A DNA stretch of 55,552 bases from Rubritalea profundi. Lineage in GTDB: Bacteria > Verrucomicrobiota > Verrucomicrobiia > Verrucomicrobiales > Akkermansiaceae. Every line of letters starts with the position of its first letter. Positions within the stretch are counted from its first letter, which is position 1. The translations under genes and the position numbers were made by a program. This document shows, in pieces, positions 45,714 to 54,919 of this stretch. Below the pieces are notes generated by a model. The model searched no databases. It worked only from the letters and a program-made list of their open reading frames with translations, and was not told the DNA's origin. Location of the stretch: assembly GCF_002954445.1 (NCBI RefSeq), contig NZ_MQWA01000001.1, positions 2,755,737 through 2,811,288 on the forward strand, read 5' to 3'.

Positions 45714-45914
45714 CTAGTAGCAAGGTACTACGACAATATGAAAATGATTGCTCATGATGCAATACGTCAGCACGCGAACCCCGTAGTACTCCTCATACAT
45801 TCGCATGTAGCGGACGAATTTTTCCTTGCCTTTACTATCTAGCAGGAAGTCCTGCCCCACAATGCGTGATACAACGTGATAATTTGCGGAACGATCTTCC
45901 TCCCCTACTCACGG
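45714..45914 (-). pseudogene. N-terminal fragment of a REP-associated tyrosine transposase (Y1/IS200-like)
   Basis: In one frame: DRSANYHVVSRIVGQDFLLD, then GKEKFVRYMRMYEEYYGVRV and YCIMSNHFHIVVVPCY before a stop at 45714. This is the RAYT N-terminal half including the HFH (HUH) metal-binding motif. The catalytic tyrosine half is absent, and a TGA sits in frame just upstream in place of a start. RAYTs act on REP palindromes; inverted-repeat elements occur at 12828 and 52788, though no link is shown. Confidence 0.75.
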
Positions 45915-46066
45915 TGCCAATAAACGAGCTTTAGAAATTTCTATAAACCTCTCGTATTCAGCGATTTAGATCAAGTTGATTCGTGCTCTATAGAGCCTTA
46001 TAGGAGGGTCATCATTTTGCAGAATCTATATGGAATATAGGATAGAAGCATCTTCCTTTTTTATTA

Positions 46067-46130
46067 GTCTGTCTTTTTCTGTGTGTCTTTTTCTGTGTTT
46101 CTTTTTCTGTGTTTCTTTTTCTGTGTGTCT
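46067..46130. repeat. 14-bp minisatellite (2 x 7)
   Basis: About 4.5 units of GTGTTTCTTTTTCT or GTGTGTCTTTTTCT. The 14-bp unit is twice the 7-base period seen in the other intergenic tracts. ORFs spanning it on both strands are artefacts of the repeat. The following gap up to 46405 shows no gene. Confidence 0.85.
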
Positions 46131-46405
46131 TGTGCGGAAAACAAACCATCATTCCAACCCACTCCCGATCACCGGGGCGTGGGGTTTTTTCGTTATTTTC
46201 AATATCCAACAGCTAGCAAGGAATATCCAACCGAACAAGGAGCACACGAATCACCTAAAACACATAGGTATCCGTAAGCATTGACTACGAACTGTAAGTT
46301 CCTATCGCTGATATCTCCCAACCTGCGTCACTGTATTTTTGTTGACCTTGCATGGTTATAATGCATACTATAAATATCTTATTTTTGCTACTACAGATAT
46401 ACTAT

Positions 46406-47005
46406 ATGAATAAACCACTCAACAAAAGCGCGCTTGACCAAGCGATGAGGTCGCTGGCTATTCGTTTGCAGGACAACCATGCGGCGGCGGTTGAGATAGT
46501 GATTTGCGGCGGCTCGGCCTTGATTCTTACTGGTATGGTGCCGCGCACCACGAAGGATGTGGATATTGTTGCGTTGATTTGTTCGGGGGAACTGACCTCA
46601 CCGGCACCGTTACCCGACGAGCTTATTCTGGCTGCTGCTGAGGTTGCCGAGGATCTGGCGCTGGCTCCGGAATGGTTGAACAACGGACCCAGCCGGGCTG
46701 ATGGCGGACTGTTTCAAATGGGACTTCCGGACGGCTTTGCGGGTCGGTTGACATCCGTGGACTACGGTGATCGGCTGACGGCTCACTTCATCGATCGCCT
46801 CGACCAGATTTTTTTCAAACTCTATGCGGCGGCTGACCGTGGTGGTTACCACATCGAGGACCTCCTCAGCCTGGCCCCATCACCCAACGAAATGGAATCC
46901 GCCTGCCGATGGTGCACCACTCACGATGTGTCCGATGGTTTTAAGATGATTCTCAAACATTTGTTAAAAGAACTGGATTATGAAAACGTTGCTAACCGAA
47001 TTTAA
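46406..47005 (+). CDS. DUF6036/AbiEii-like nucleotidyltransferase
   Basis: 199 residues. The polymerase-beta-fold nucleotidyltransferase core is EIVICGGSALILTGMVPRTT followed by KDVDIV, giving the GGS turn and the DxD metal pair. The later segment HFIDRLDQIFFKLYAAADRG then HIEDLLSLAP is the conserved K-x-x-A...R...D-x-x-DL region of MNT/AbiEii-like proteins. ATG 46406 (MNKPLNKSALDQAMRSL) was chosen because the longer ORF adds only AT-rich residues. The stop lies 26 bases inside the next gene, so the two are translated together. Related enzymes act as toxins by modifying tRNA or partner proteins; for this one that is inference. Confidence 0.82.
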   Translation: MNKPLNKSALDQAMRSLAIRLQDNHAAAVEIVICGGSALILTGMVPRTTKDVDIVALICSGELTSPAPLPDELILAAAEVAEDLALAPEWLNNGPSRADGGLFQMGLPDGFAGRLTSVDYGDRLTAHFIDRLDQIFFKLYAAADRGGYHIEDLLSLAPSPNEMESACRWCTTHDVSDGFKMILKHLLKELDYENVANRI

Positions 47006-48023
47006 AAAGGAGTTTCAGGACCGGGTGTTCGACATCCTTTGGCGACAATGGAGTGCATTCGGGGTCGCTGGCCACGGTGACGTGTGGCGCGGTTCACTGA
47101 TCGACCCCGAAGCCTTACTGTTGATCACCTGTACAGTGGGGCGTTATGATGCCCGGATGTTTGACGCTATGGTCGAGTGGATGGGCATCAATGGTCGGTA
47201 TATCAACGTGCAACGCCTGAAACGGATCATGGCGAGTGAGCAATTCGCCGGCGAGCAGGTTGTCCGGGCGGTTGCCGCCATGACGCGTGATTCCGTCTCG
47301 GCGGCGAAGTGGTCGGGTACGGCTAAGCCGGGGGAAGCTAAGCCAGGAGAAGCCGAGGCCCCGCCTTGCCTGCTTTTTTTCCTGAGCAACGGCAAACCGA
47401 TGCCCGTTATACAGGAGCCCGACCCGGTTTTCAGTGATCACGGGCTGTTGAGAACCCGGTATGAAACACGGAACGTGGCGCAGCTCTTCCGGCCCGAGCC
47501 GGTGTGCAATCTCATGTTACGCCTCCGGGCGTTTCTAGGTGTCAACGCCCGTTGCGAGATCATCGCCTACCTACTGCTCCATGAGAAAGGCTCACCCGGC
47601 CCACTGGCTCGGGACGCTTACTATTTTTCACTAACGATTTCCAAGGCGATGGCCGAGATGCGCGACTCGGGGTTTTTGGCGTCGCGTATCCAGGGTAGAC
47701 GTAGGGACCACCGGCTGGCGCCCGGGATTTGGAACGATCTATTTCTAGGTCACGAGCAACCTCGTTGGATTGTGTGGCCACGTTCATTCCGCGCGATCGA
47801 AGTGCTTTGGATATTTTTCCAGGACACTGACCTCACCCAAATCGATGCTCTGGCACAGGCATCGGCGTTGCGGCGAGTCTTGATCAAATCAGTGGTGGAC
47901 CGGTCGGAAACCTCCGGCCTGAACTACTCGTTCGGCGATCTTTCCGGCTACCCGGGCGAGGAACTCATTCCATTTTTCATCGACCGAATCACCGCGATGC
48001 TCGACGCCTTATCAGAACCGTAA
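46980..48023 (+). CDS. Winged-helix partner of the nucleotidyltransferase
   Basis: 347 residues with no signal peptide. The N-terminal part (DILWRQWSAFGVAGHGDVW and ALLLITCTVGRYDARMFDAM) is conserved-looking but unnamed to me. The middle has a winged helix (AFLGVNARCEIIAYLLLHEK, SLTISKAMAEMRDSGFLAS, then GRRRDHRLAPGIWNDLF), so it may bind DNA. There is a short tandem duplication GEAKPGEAE. The start overlaps the nucleotidyltransferase by 26 bases. The order and pairing resemble AbiE-like type IV toxin-antitoxin modules, with this protein as candidate antitoxin and autorepressor. Confidence 0.7.
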   Translation: MKTLLTEFKKEFQDRVFDILWRQWSAFGVAGHGDVWRGSLIDPEALLLITCTVGRYDARMFDAMVEWMGINGRYINVQRLKRIMASEQFAGEQVVRAVAAMTRDSVSAAKWSGTAKPGEAKPGEAEAPPCLLFFLSNGKPMPVIQEPDPVFSDHGLLRTRYETRNVAQLFRPEPVCNLMLRLRAFLGVNARCEIIAYLLLHEKGSPGPLARDAYYFSLTISKAMAEMRDSGFLASRIQGRRRDHRLAPGIWNDLFLGHEQPRWIVWPRSFRAIEVLWIFFQDTDLTQIDALAQASALRRVLIKSVVDRSETSGLNYSFGDLSGYPGEELIPFFIDRITAMLDALSEP

Positions 48024-48464
48024 TGTAATGGCTCATGGCTCCAAGTATCGATGCAAAAAAAGGGGTCAGGTGATAAATCTTATAATTCTCTGTTTAACAT
48101 CTCGCTATTCTTTGCTGCTTGGCATGGGTAGCTTCAACTCCTTCGCCAATTTGCTCACATAGGGGGCACTGCCCATGTGAAGGGTTTGCTAGATCCATTT
48201 TTGCGGCACGCTGGTTTGTTCCGTGATGATGTGCGCAAGCAGGGCTTTGGCTGGGGCGCTCTTCGAAAGCAGCGAAGGTGAAAACCTCGCGCAGAGCAGC
48301 GGTGAGCGAAGGTTTCATAAGATCATCATGGATCCAAAGGGACCATGTTCCGCTGGAGAATTGTCTTCCCGTGTGGGGTTGGGTGTGGAGACTTCGACTG
48401 CTTCTTATGGATTCGCGAATGGATAGATTCGCGTGAACCACCTAACAAGAAAATCTAACAAATT
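48024..48464. other. Gap without a recognisable gene
   Basis: Contains AAAAAAAGGGGTCAGGTGAT at about 48054, the kind of sequence often seen beside REP-associated transposases, so it may be transposon debris. A 115-codon ORF on the minus strand (48094-48441) shows no family resemblance and no ribosome site; I do not call it. Confidence 0.4.
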
Positions 48465-48494
48465 ATTAAATTAAGCTCGCCGATAAAAATTCTC

Positions 48495-50792
48495 TTGCCC
48501 CTAAGTCTGTGCTTCATCGCGGGTGCCGGCCTGCTGCAGGCCAAGTCATCCGGTCATCTGCTGGGGCCTACCGGCATGCTTGGCACTAACAGCAAGACGG
48601 ACATCAAAGTGACCAAGGTCGACAAGGGATCACCCGCTGATGGCAAGGTCAAGGTGGGGGATGTGATCATCGGGGTGAACGGCGCAAAACTTCAGAACAA
48701 CCCGCGCCGGGAAATAGCAGCCGCCATTGATAAGTCCGAGGGCAAGGCGATGCGGGGCCGGCTCACAGTCGAACTCAAGGGCGGCAAGAAGGCAGAGCTG
48801 AAGCTCAAAGTTTTCGGCGACTTCAGCCGCACCGCACCCGCTAACTGCGCCAAGACCGATGCCCTGGTGACGGCGGTGGCCGAGCAATTGATCACCGATG
48901 AAAAACAACTCCAGGGCGACATCCTTGCCATTGGTTGGATGGGCCTGATGGCGACCGGTGAGAAAAAGTATCTCGATTTTGTAAAAGCCAACCTGCCCAA
49001 GCAGGAGTGGGCGAAACCGGATCGAGCCAGAATGCTGGATATCGTCAATGGCGGTAAGGACGGGGGTTACGTCGGCTGGTATTGGGGTTATGAACTCATC
49101 GCACTTTCCGAGTATTATTTACTGACTGGTGACAAGTCGGTGCTGCCGGGTATCGAGGCCTACGCCATTGCGCTGTCGAAGGGGCAGGATGCCTCCGGCA
49201 TCTGGGGCCACCGGATGACTTCGCCAAAACGGCGCGGTCGCTTGCCCGGCTACGCCCACATCAAGCAACCCAGCCTGACCTGTTTCATGGGGCTGACCCT
49301 GGCCCAAGCCTGCGGGGTGAAGGACCCCGATCTGCAGAGGGCAATCGAGAAGTACCGCGGGTTTTACAACACCTTTGTCGGCAAGGGCACCATTCCCTCC
49401 GGTGTGAGCGCTGCTTACAGTGGAGCCTATAACAACAACAACAACGGCATGAGCGGCTCGGCGGCTATCGCGATGTCCTTTGTTGGCGACAAAAAAGCGG
49501 CGAAGTTTTTCTCCCGCCAAGTCGCCACCGACTATGACCGGCTCGAGACCGGCCATGCCACCCACTTCTTCAACGTGCTGTGGTCGCCGCTGGGCGCAAA
49601 TGTCGCCGGCCCCGAGGTGACCAGCGAATACCATCAACGCTCGCGCTGGCTCTACACGCTCTACCGTTCATGGGACGACCGCTTCACCCACGATGGCAAC
49701 AATCAAAAAGCGCTCTGCACCAGCGGAACTCTGCTGCTCAACTATTGCACGCCACGCAAGCAGTTGTTTATCACTGGCAAGAAGGCGGATCAGTCGCTGT
49801 GGGCGAAGGGGGCTGAAGTGGAGGGAATTATGAACCTCAGCCAGATCGACTACGCCAAGCTGAGTATCGACGATTTACTGGCGATGTTCGGCCACGAGGC
49901 ACCGCAAGTCCGCAGAGGTGCGGTGTGGACCCTGCGCGATCGTAAGGGAAGTTTTCTCCGAAAAATCGAGCAACTGATTCTCAAGGGCACGGATCTGGAG
50001 CAGGAAAGTGCTATCGGATTTTTTGGATACAGGTGCCCTCCGGAATGGGCGCTGCCGCGCATCAAAATGATCGGCAAGGTGCTGCGTGACTCTTCTGAAA
50101 ATGTGGAAGTGCGGGCCGCCGCCTACGCGCTCTGCTGGCACAAGCCGCAGGGGCAGGCCTACTTCAATGACATGCTGCGCCTGGTCCTTAAGGACAAGCC
50201 GGGGGATCCCTTTGGGTTGATCAACGATGGTGTAGCCAAATCTCTGGTGATTACTTCGGAGAACCCATTCGCCGATGGTCTGGTGACCGACAAGGACTTG
50301 TTCTATAAAGCCGTTCACAAACTTTCCCAGCATCCCCGCCAGCAGGCCCGTGGTTCTGCGATGACTTTGCTGGTGCACATGCCGGCCAAGGACTTTTCCA
50401 GAGCGGCTGATGACGTGAAAATCTTGTTCCTCAATCGGGCTCCGTCCTCCCATTCTTACAGTAATCCGCGCTCGACCCTGCTGCCCGGAGGCCAATTGCT
50501 GGCCCGCCTCGGCATCAAGGAGGGGCCGGAATGGGCCCTGGAAGTGTTGCGCACCGAGGATGGCAAGGGCAGCTTCAAGGCCATCGCGGTCAACAGCGTT
50601 CTCAATGCCTACGGCGCCAATGCCAAGCAGACGATCGAGGAGATCAAGGCTGACCCAAAATTGTTGGGGTGGTTGTCGGGAGGCCGCTGGTCCAAGGGCT
50701 GGAACGCGGCGGTGAAAGCAGTCGAGTCCGGCAAGGGAGCCAAGCCGATGATTTCCTTCGAAGAGGCAAAGAAGGGCAAGCTCGCCAAGTAA
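48495..50792 (+). CDS. DUF6288 protein with N-terminal PDZ domain
   Basis: About 765 residues, exported. A PDZ-like domain (about residues 25-105: TDIKVTKVDKGSPADGKVKV, GDVIIGVNGAKL) is followed by the DUF6288 body with an alpha/alpha barrel look (GGYVGWYWGYELIALSEYYL, WGHRMTSPKRRGRLPGYAHI, YSGAYNNNNNGMSGSAAIAM). The C-terminal third has HEAT-like helices (MFGHEAPQVRRGAVWTLRDR). The start is doubtful. TTG 48495 is the first standard start but cuts into the signal peptide. In frame just upstream, ATT AAA TTA AGC at 48465 would encode a perfect signal N-terminus if ATT were ATG. The family is common in Planctomycetes and Verrucomicrobia and is of unknown function. Confidence 0.8.
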   Translation: MPLSLCFIAGAGLLQAKSSGHLLGPTGMLGTNSKTDIKVTKVDKGSPADGKVKVGDVIIGVNGAKLQNNPRREIAAAIDKSEGKAMRGRLTVELKGGKKAELKLKVFGDFSRTAPANCAKTDALVTAVAEQLITDEKQLQGDILAIGWMGLMATGEKKYLDFVKANLPKQEWAKPDRARMLDIVNGGKDGGYVGWYWGYELIALSEYYLLTGDKSVLPGIEAYAIALSKGQDASGIWGHRMTSPKRRGRLPGYAHIKQPSLTCFMGLTLAQACGVKDPDLQRAIEKYRGFYNTFVGKGTIPSGVSAAYSGAYNNNNNGMSGSAAIAMSFVGDKKAAKFFSRQVATDYDRLETGHATHFFNVLWSPLGANVAGPEVTSEYHQRSRWLYTLYRSWDDRFTHDGNNQKALCTSGTLLLNYCTPRKQLFITGKKADQSLWAKGAEVEGIMNLSQIDYAKLSIDDLLAMFGHEAPQVRRGAVWTLRDRKGSFLRKIEQLILKGTDLEQESAIGFFGYRCPPEWALPRIKMIGKVLRDSSENVEVRAAAYALCWHKPQGQAYFNDMLRLVLKDKPGDPFGLINDGVAKSLVITSENPFADGLVTDKDLFYKAVHKLSQHPRQQARGSAMTLLVHMPAKDFSRAADDVKILFLNRAPSSHSYSNPRSTLLPGGQLLARLGIKEGPEWALEVLRTEDGKGSFKAIAVNSVLNAYGANAKQTIEEIKADPKLLGWLSGGRWSKGWNAAVKAVESGKGAKPMISFEEAKKGKLAK

Positions 50793-50851
50793 CTAGGCTT
50801 CGAAAAACTAACAATAGGAAGACAGAGATTGCTAGAAATTTGCTTTTTGCT

Positions 50852-50892
50852 GGGTGCCCCTGAAGACGTTGTTGAGGAGATCGGAGAGGGGA
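50852..50892. repeat. 41-bp repeat, copy A
   Basis: 38 of 41 bases match copy B at 55137-55177, in the same orientation (core GACGTTGTTGAGGAGATCGG). On the minus strand it encodes PLSDLLNNVFRGTQQKANF and then stops, similar to the start of the 94-aa protein at 54916-55200. Confidence 0.75.
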
Positions 50893-50971
50893 AGGGTGGC
50901 TGACACACACTACATTTTAGGGGGAGTCCTTGGACCTCAACGATTTATGTGGGACCGACGGCTGTTGCTAA

Positions 50972-52441
50972 CTACTTTTGGAAATCAAAATTAAGACCCA
51001 TCCGCATAGCCGTCTCGTAACCAATCGCTCTCGCCTTCCAGCTCTTCCATTCTGGCGCAGCTTTATCCTTAGGCTCATCGCCGCGCGGATCTTTCCCTGT
51101 AATGAGAGTCACGATAAATGTACCACTTGCGGCGTCGGCGAGTCGGCTCATATGCCAATTATCACGGAGCGGCCGCAGCACTGGATCGAGGTCCTGGATT
51201 TTTGCCCACATTAGACGAATCGGAACTGCTCGGATATTTTTCTCAACTTCTTTGTCACGACACATATCATACGCAACCCCAAGGTCTGTTCCATCATCAT
51301 AACTTTGTTTGTTAAAGTAGCGTTTATCAATTCCATAAAGCATAGAGACCGCAGCAGTTCCTTTTGCTTCCTGCATCGGGAATCCATAGGATCGATGGAA
51401 TTTTCTGGGATCAACTTTATAACGCTTGTTGGATTCAAAATTACTATTGGCTCGGCCGTAGTTGAAATCGATCAGCCCTTGATCTAGATTTTTGACCTCT
51501 TGCGGGGTGATTTTGCATTGTTTCATGGCATTGATAATACCGCCCTTGATACCCTGTTCCGAGCTACTACCCGTTTGATTAAATGTGAGAACAGACTTGT
51601 CCATAAACTCCATGGTGAAGGGAGTAGGCTTCGAGTATGGATTTGTGAACACGGGTTTGGATCGGTTTTTAAGAATCGTGGCCATGGCCCTCTTAGCGTT
51701 GGCTCGACTACCCCATGATTCCCTGCCACTGAGGGTGCTGAATACTGATGCTGCCGCGAGGTATGCAGAATCACCCCTACCGATCGCGCCAGCTTTGGTG
51801 ACAGTCTCGCCAGCAGGCGCCACTGGGATATCTAACCCTTGTCCGACTCTATAAACGACCTCACTGAGGTGGCTCGTGGCGTCTGCATTTTCCAGCCATG
51901 GAGCAAGTAGTACAGTCTTGGTTTTGCCATTGGCCATTAAATCGTTTGCAATGAGGTGCACACCTTCAGCAAAAATTCCGGGCATTTTATCGATCAAATA
52001 AGGATCCCCAACAATCACTGCATAATCCCAGTTGGTTCCAGCATCTCCTTTGAGTTGCTTTAAGCGAGCCTCTCGTCCCTCTGGCCAAAAATAATACTGC
52101 GCTAGACTGTGACAATGAAACTCAGTTGGAACCACTCTCCCACCAGCGCCCAAAGCGATTGGCGTCTCCTTGGTGCGGTAAATGTCCTCAAACTTGACCT
52201 TGGATGACCCATCTCTCTTACCTTTATTGAGGATTTTGGCCAACTCCTCAGCCACTGATTTTGGATCGAGCCGCTTCCCTTGCTTCCCCCCTTCTTTCTG
52301 ATCGAAGTGATAACTAGAACCAATCAAAAGGACATTCACTCCTGCTTGTAGCTGGATCGGTAGCATAACGCCAAGGGAGAGAGTGATCATTAAAAAAAAG
52401 AATGCCAATTTCTGTGGAAGTTTCACCTTGGCAGTTTGCAT
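50972..52441 (-). CDS. Secreted protein of unknown function
   Basis: 489 residues from ATG 52441, chosen because it gives a proper signal peptide (KLAFFFLMITLSLGVMLPIQ ending LQAGV). The mature part starts NVLLIGSSYHFDQKEGGKQG, which recalls an SGNH/flavodoxin-like first strand, and continues with WDYAVIVGDPYLIDKMPGIF, ANGKTKTVLLAPWLENADAT and SRANAKRAMATILKNRSK. I see no complete catalytic signature. It resembles the long exported hypothetical proteins common in Planctomycetes and Verrucomicrobia. It stands alone on the minus strand between the DUF6288 gene and the MITE-like element. Confidence 0.7.
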   Translation of the reverse strand: MQTAKVKLPQKLAFFFLMITLSLGVMLPIQLQAGVNVLLIGSSYHFDQKEGGKQGKRLDPKSVAEELAKILNKGKRDGSSKVKFEDIYRTKETPIALGAGGRVVPTEFHCHSLAQYYFWPEGREARLKQLKGDAGTNWDYAVIVGDPYLIDKMPGIFAEGVHLIANDLMANGKTKTVLLAPWLENADATSHLSEVVYRVGQGLDIPVAPAGETVTKAGAIGRGDSAYLAAASVFSTLSGRESWGSRANAKRAMATILKNRSKPVFTNPYSKPTPFTMEFMDKSVLTFNQTGSSSEQGIKGGIINAMKQCKITPQEVKNLDQGLIDFNYGRANSNFESNKRYKVDPRKFHRSYGFPMQEAKGTAAVSMLYGIDKRYFNKQSYDDGTDLGVAYDMCRDKEVEKNIRAVPIRLMWAKIQDLDPVLRPLRDNWHMSRLADAASGTFIVTLITGKDPRGDEPKDKAAPEWKSWKARAIGYETAMRMGLNFDFQK

Positions 52442-52787
52442 TTTGTCACTCAATTGACGAGCGGCGGTGAACTTGGATCGAGAGTGGGATGGTAAGCGGG
52501 ATTGAGATTTGATCGATTTCATGAGATGTAGATGGCAGCAGTTTCATTCACTTTAGATGAGGGATATCTTACATGGAGTATCACACTACACGACAAAAAT
52601 CTAAGCACTGGATTCTACAATCAATGTGATCGCTCAGTGTGACAAAACCACGGAGTACTGGGGCTTGACGCAGCTCTGGTGAGGCTGTGGCTTGACACAT
52701 GGGGTAGGAGGATTTCAGCTTTCCGTGTTCCGACCGATAGGATGAAGCCTGTTGCTGATTGTGTGGTCTGAGAGGTAGGGGAGTGGT
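52442..52787. other. Gap without a recognisable gene
   Basis: 346 bases that include the presumed promoter region of the secreted-protein gene. I see no RNA structure, ORF or repeat that I can support here. Confidence 0.5.
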
Positions 52788-53039
52788 TATACCAACTGAA
52801 CAGTCATCTTACCATAATGATAGGTTTTTAAGGTTGGGTGAGATAGTCAGCGGAGCTGAGGCCGAAGGGGCGCCGAATGATTGGATTCTAGCGGCGTCGG
52901 CGTTTGCTGCTCGGCCCCTGCGGGATTGGCTATCTCGCTCCGCTCGATTGTCACATAGCTCGCTATGCTCCTTCCTTGCGCCTTGCTACAATCCAATCAT
53001 TCGACGTCATTACGATAATCTGACTGTTCAAATGGTATA
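52788..53039. mobile_element. MITE-like palindromic element of about 252 bp
   Basis: Terminal inverted repeats of 33 bases (52788-52820 and 53007-53039; 27 of 33 match), beginning TATACCA and containing TGAACAGTCA. Inside lies a second, stronger inverted repeat of 19 bases (52874-52892 and 52985-53003, CGAATGATTGGATT, 18 of 19 match). The centre is GC-rich and also partly self-complementary (GCGGAGC/GCTCCGC-like pieces). No transposase is encoded; the 93-codon ORF across it is a by-product. The ends (TATA...TATA) hint at TA target choice, as used by Tc1/mariner/IS630 transposases such as the one at the left edge; that link is speculative. Confidence 0.75.
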
Positions 53040-53158
53040 ATATGAAACTGTGAAGCTGAAAACACGTCAAACAAGGGGCCTGATTTTCAGCTTGAGAGTC
53101 TCGTTCATGAATTGTCTATTAATTTATTTGGTCGCAAATATGGGCAGTCTGCCGCCAC

Positions 53159-54919
53159 TTAAAGTAGGGGCTTTAAGACACTGCCGAATATGCGTGTGAG
53201 GCTTGCCAGTACCGACTTCGCTTGGAAACTGGGCACCATGGGAAAGCTACCCACTCTGTGGTAGCAGGTATGAAAATCGGCATGGTTACAGGGGACAGGT
53301 GATTGGCCATCTCTTAGTGCGTAGTTCGTTGTGTAGAAGTTTGGTAACAGGTCAATTGTCGTCATGCGAAAAACCAACTCGTTGCTGTGCTCAAGCAATT
53401 GGACCGCGGGTTTTAAGGGGCGCGGCCAATACTGCTTGGCCACGAGCCAGCTATTGCCGCCGGCTATGTCGCTATGGATAACTGCAGTCAATTCTTCAGC
53501 AAAGGCTTCGTCTTCAACAACAAGGGCCACTTCGGTGTTCAAATTAGCTGAACGTGGGTCCAAATTGTAGGAGCCGACACAGGCAATCTTGCCGTCAATC
53601 ACCAGCGACTTGGCGTGCAGACAAAAATAGGGAACTTTAGTCAAATCCGAGGAGGCTCTCGATGACACATTACTAGGCCTCCCTTTTTTGCTGTGCGCTT
53701 GCATCTGTTGTTTGATGCTATCGTAATCGGGCCAAAGGTTTCGCAGGTCATCCGGCAGGGGTTTATACTCGTAAAGTTGTAGATCATGATTGTGAACGAG
53801 ACGGCGCTTCTGACGGTGAAAAATCCCGTAGGTGGTCCAATTGTCAGTGGCGGCCAGACTATTGGTGGAAACTGTCATACGAATCCCCTTTTGATTCAAT
53901 TGCGTGAACAGTTTTGTTGCACGCTTGGTGAGAACAAAATAGGGGCTCTGTATGAGGAGCTCTTTCTTCGCTGTTAGGGCCAAGCCCACGAGTTGCTCGT
54001 TCATTCGGCCACTATCGTCAAAGCCATTGCCGTCATTCTTGCCGGGCTCGTCCGTCAGAAAGGCAATGCGCTCGACCCTCCGGAATTTTGCCTCAAACTG
54101 TCGGTCAAAGCCCTGCAGCCTAGTGCTGACCAACTGGCGCAGCGGACTATTGCTACTGTCTGGTAAGTCTTTGGGACGGCTAGCGCCAGCTACCATTTTT
54201 TTACGCACATCGATGAGATCCATGCAGGCGACAGCCAAGGGATGCTTCCAGTAGTTATCAAACGAGCGCCGAATATCATCCAAAACTGGACCGCGGACAA
54301 CCAGTTCTCGATCTCGAAAATTCATCCCTTTGGCCAGGTCAAAATAGGCATCTTCGATATTGCGACCGCCAACAATGGCGGTCTTACCATCAACAATCAT
54401 TACTTTGTTGTGCATGCGTTGATTAAGCCGATGAGGATTGAACAGACTTTCGCCAAATGACTGAGCGAGGTTGGGCGAAAGTCGATGGCTCACCGGGTTA
54501 TAAATTTTGAAGATGAGATTGGGGTGGAGGCCCGCGACATAGGCTAGCAGGTCCGCATCTGCTTCTGAGAATATTTGATCCACCAGAATTTGGCATCGGA
54601 CGCCGCGCAGTGCAGCATCAACAGTTCGTATGTGATAAGCCTTCCCGAGCGGTCGTTGTTGTAGATAGATGTTTGCAGGTCTACTGATGTTTGCGCTTCG
54701 CGGATCAGGTGAACGTGGGCTAGTAGAGCTTCGCTTCCTTGGTCCAGAAGACATACGCTGTGATCACCGGATTGCAGGTGGATGGGAAGTCCAACACCTG
54801 TGCGCGTGGGGCTGCAAACTGATGCAACTTGACGATAACAGAAGCACTGCGGCAAGTGTCACCCTCAGCAGCGATCTGCCAATACAAGAATGATTGTGTA
54901 GATGCCAATTCATCATCAT
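53159..54919 (-). pseudogene. Phospholipase D/cardiolipin synthase-like lipoprotein with two frameshifts
   Basis: About 586 residues if repaired. From ATG 54919 the first frame gives a lipoprotein signal (RSLLRVTLAAVLLLSSSC). The conserved GSEALLAHVHLIREAQTSVD and YNNDRSGRLITYELL follow in the next frame. The original frame resumes near 54617 with DAALRGVRCQILVDQ and runs to the stop. So there is an extra base somewhere at about 54790-54830 and a missing base at about 54615-54620 (ELL-DAALRG expected). Both HKD motifs are present: HNKVMIVDGKTAIVGGRN and HAKSLVIDGKIACVGSYNLD. The family makes or cleaves phosphodiester bonds in phospholipids. The ATG overlaps the stop of the 94-aa gene (ATGA). 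The 10-bp inverted repeat at 53053-53093 lies downstream of its stop. Confidence 0.82.

Noticed and set aside
46012-46284. Several ORFs with Phe/Leu/Cys/Val- or Lys/Thr/Arg-rich repeats on both strands
   Set aside because: They are produced by the 14-bp minisatellite at 46067-46130 and have no start or family support.
48094-48441. 115-codon minus-strand ORF
   Set aside because: No recognisable family, no ribosome binding site and mixed composition; probably chance in non-coding debris.
49875-50495. 206-codon minus-strand ORF inside the DUF6288 gene
   Set aside because: Antisense shadow of a GC-rich coding frame; the sense frame carries continuous family similarity.
52759-53040. 93-codon ORF on the plus strand
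   Set aside because: It coincides with the MITE-like element, and its sequence is explained by the inverted repeats.
53053-53093. 10-bp perfect inverted repeat as terminator of the phospholipase D-like gene
   Set aside because: The loop is 21 bases and no T run follows on the minus strand, so intrinsic termination is not supported.
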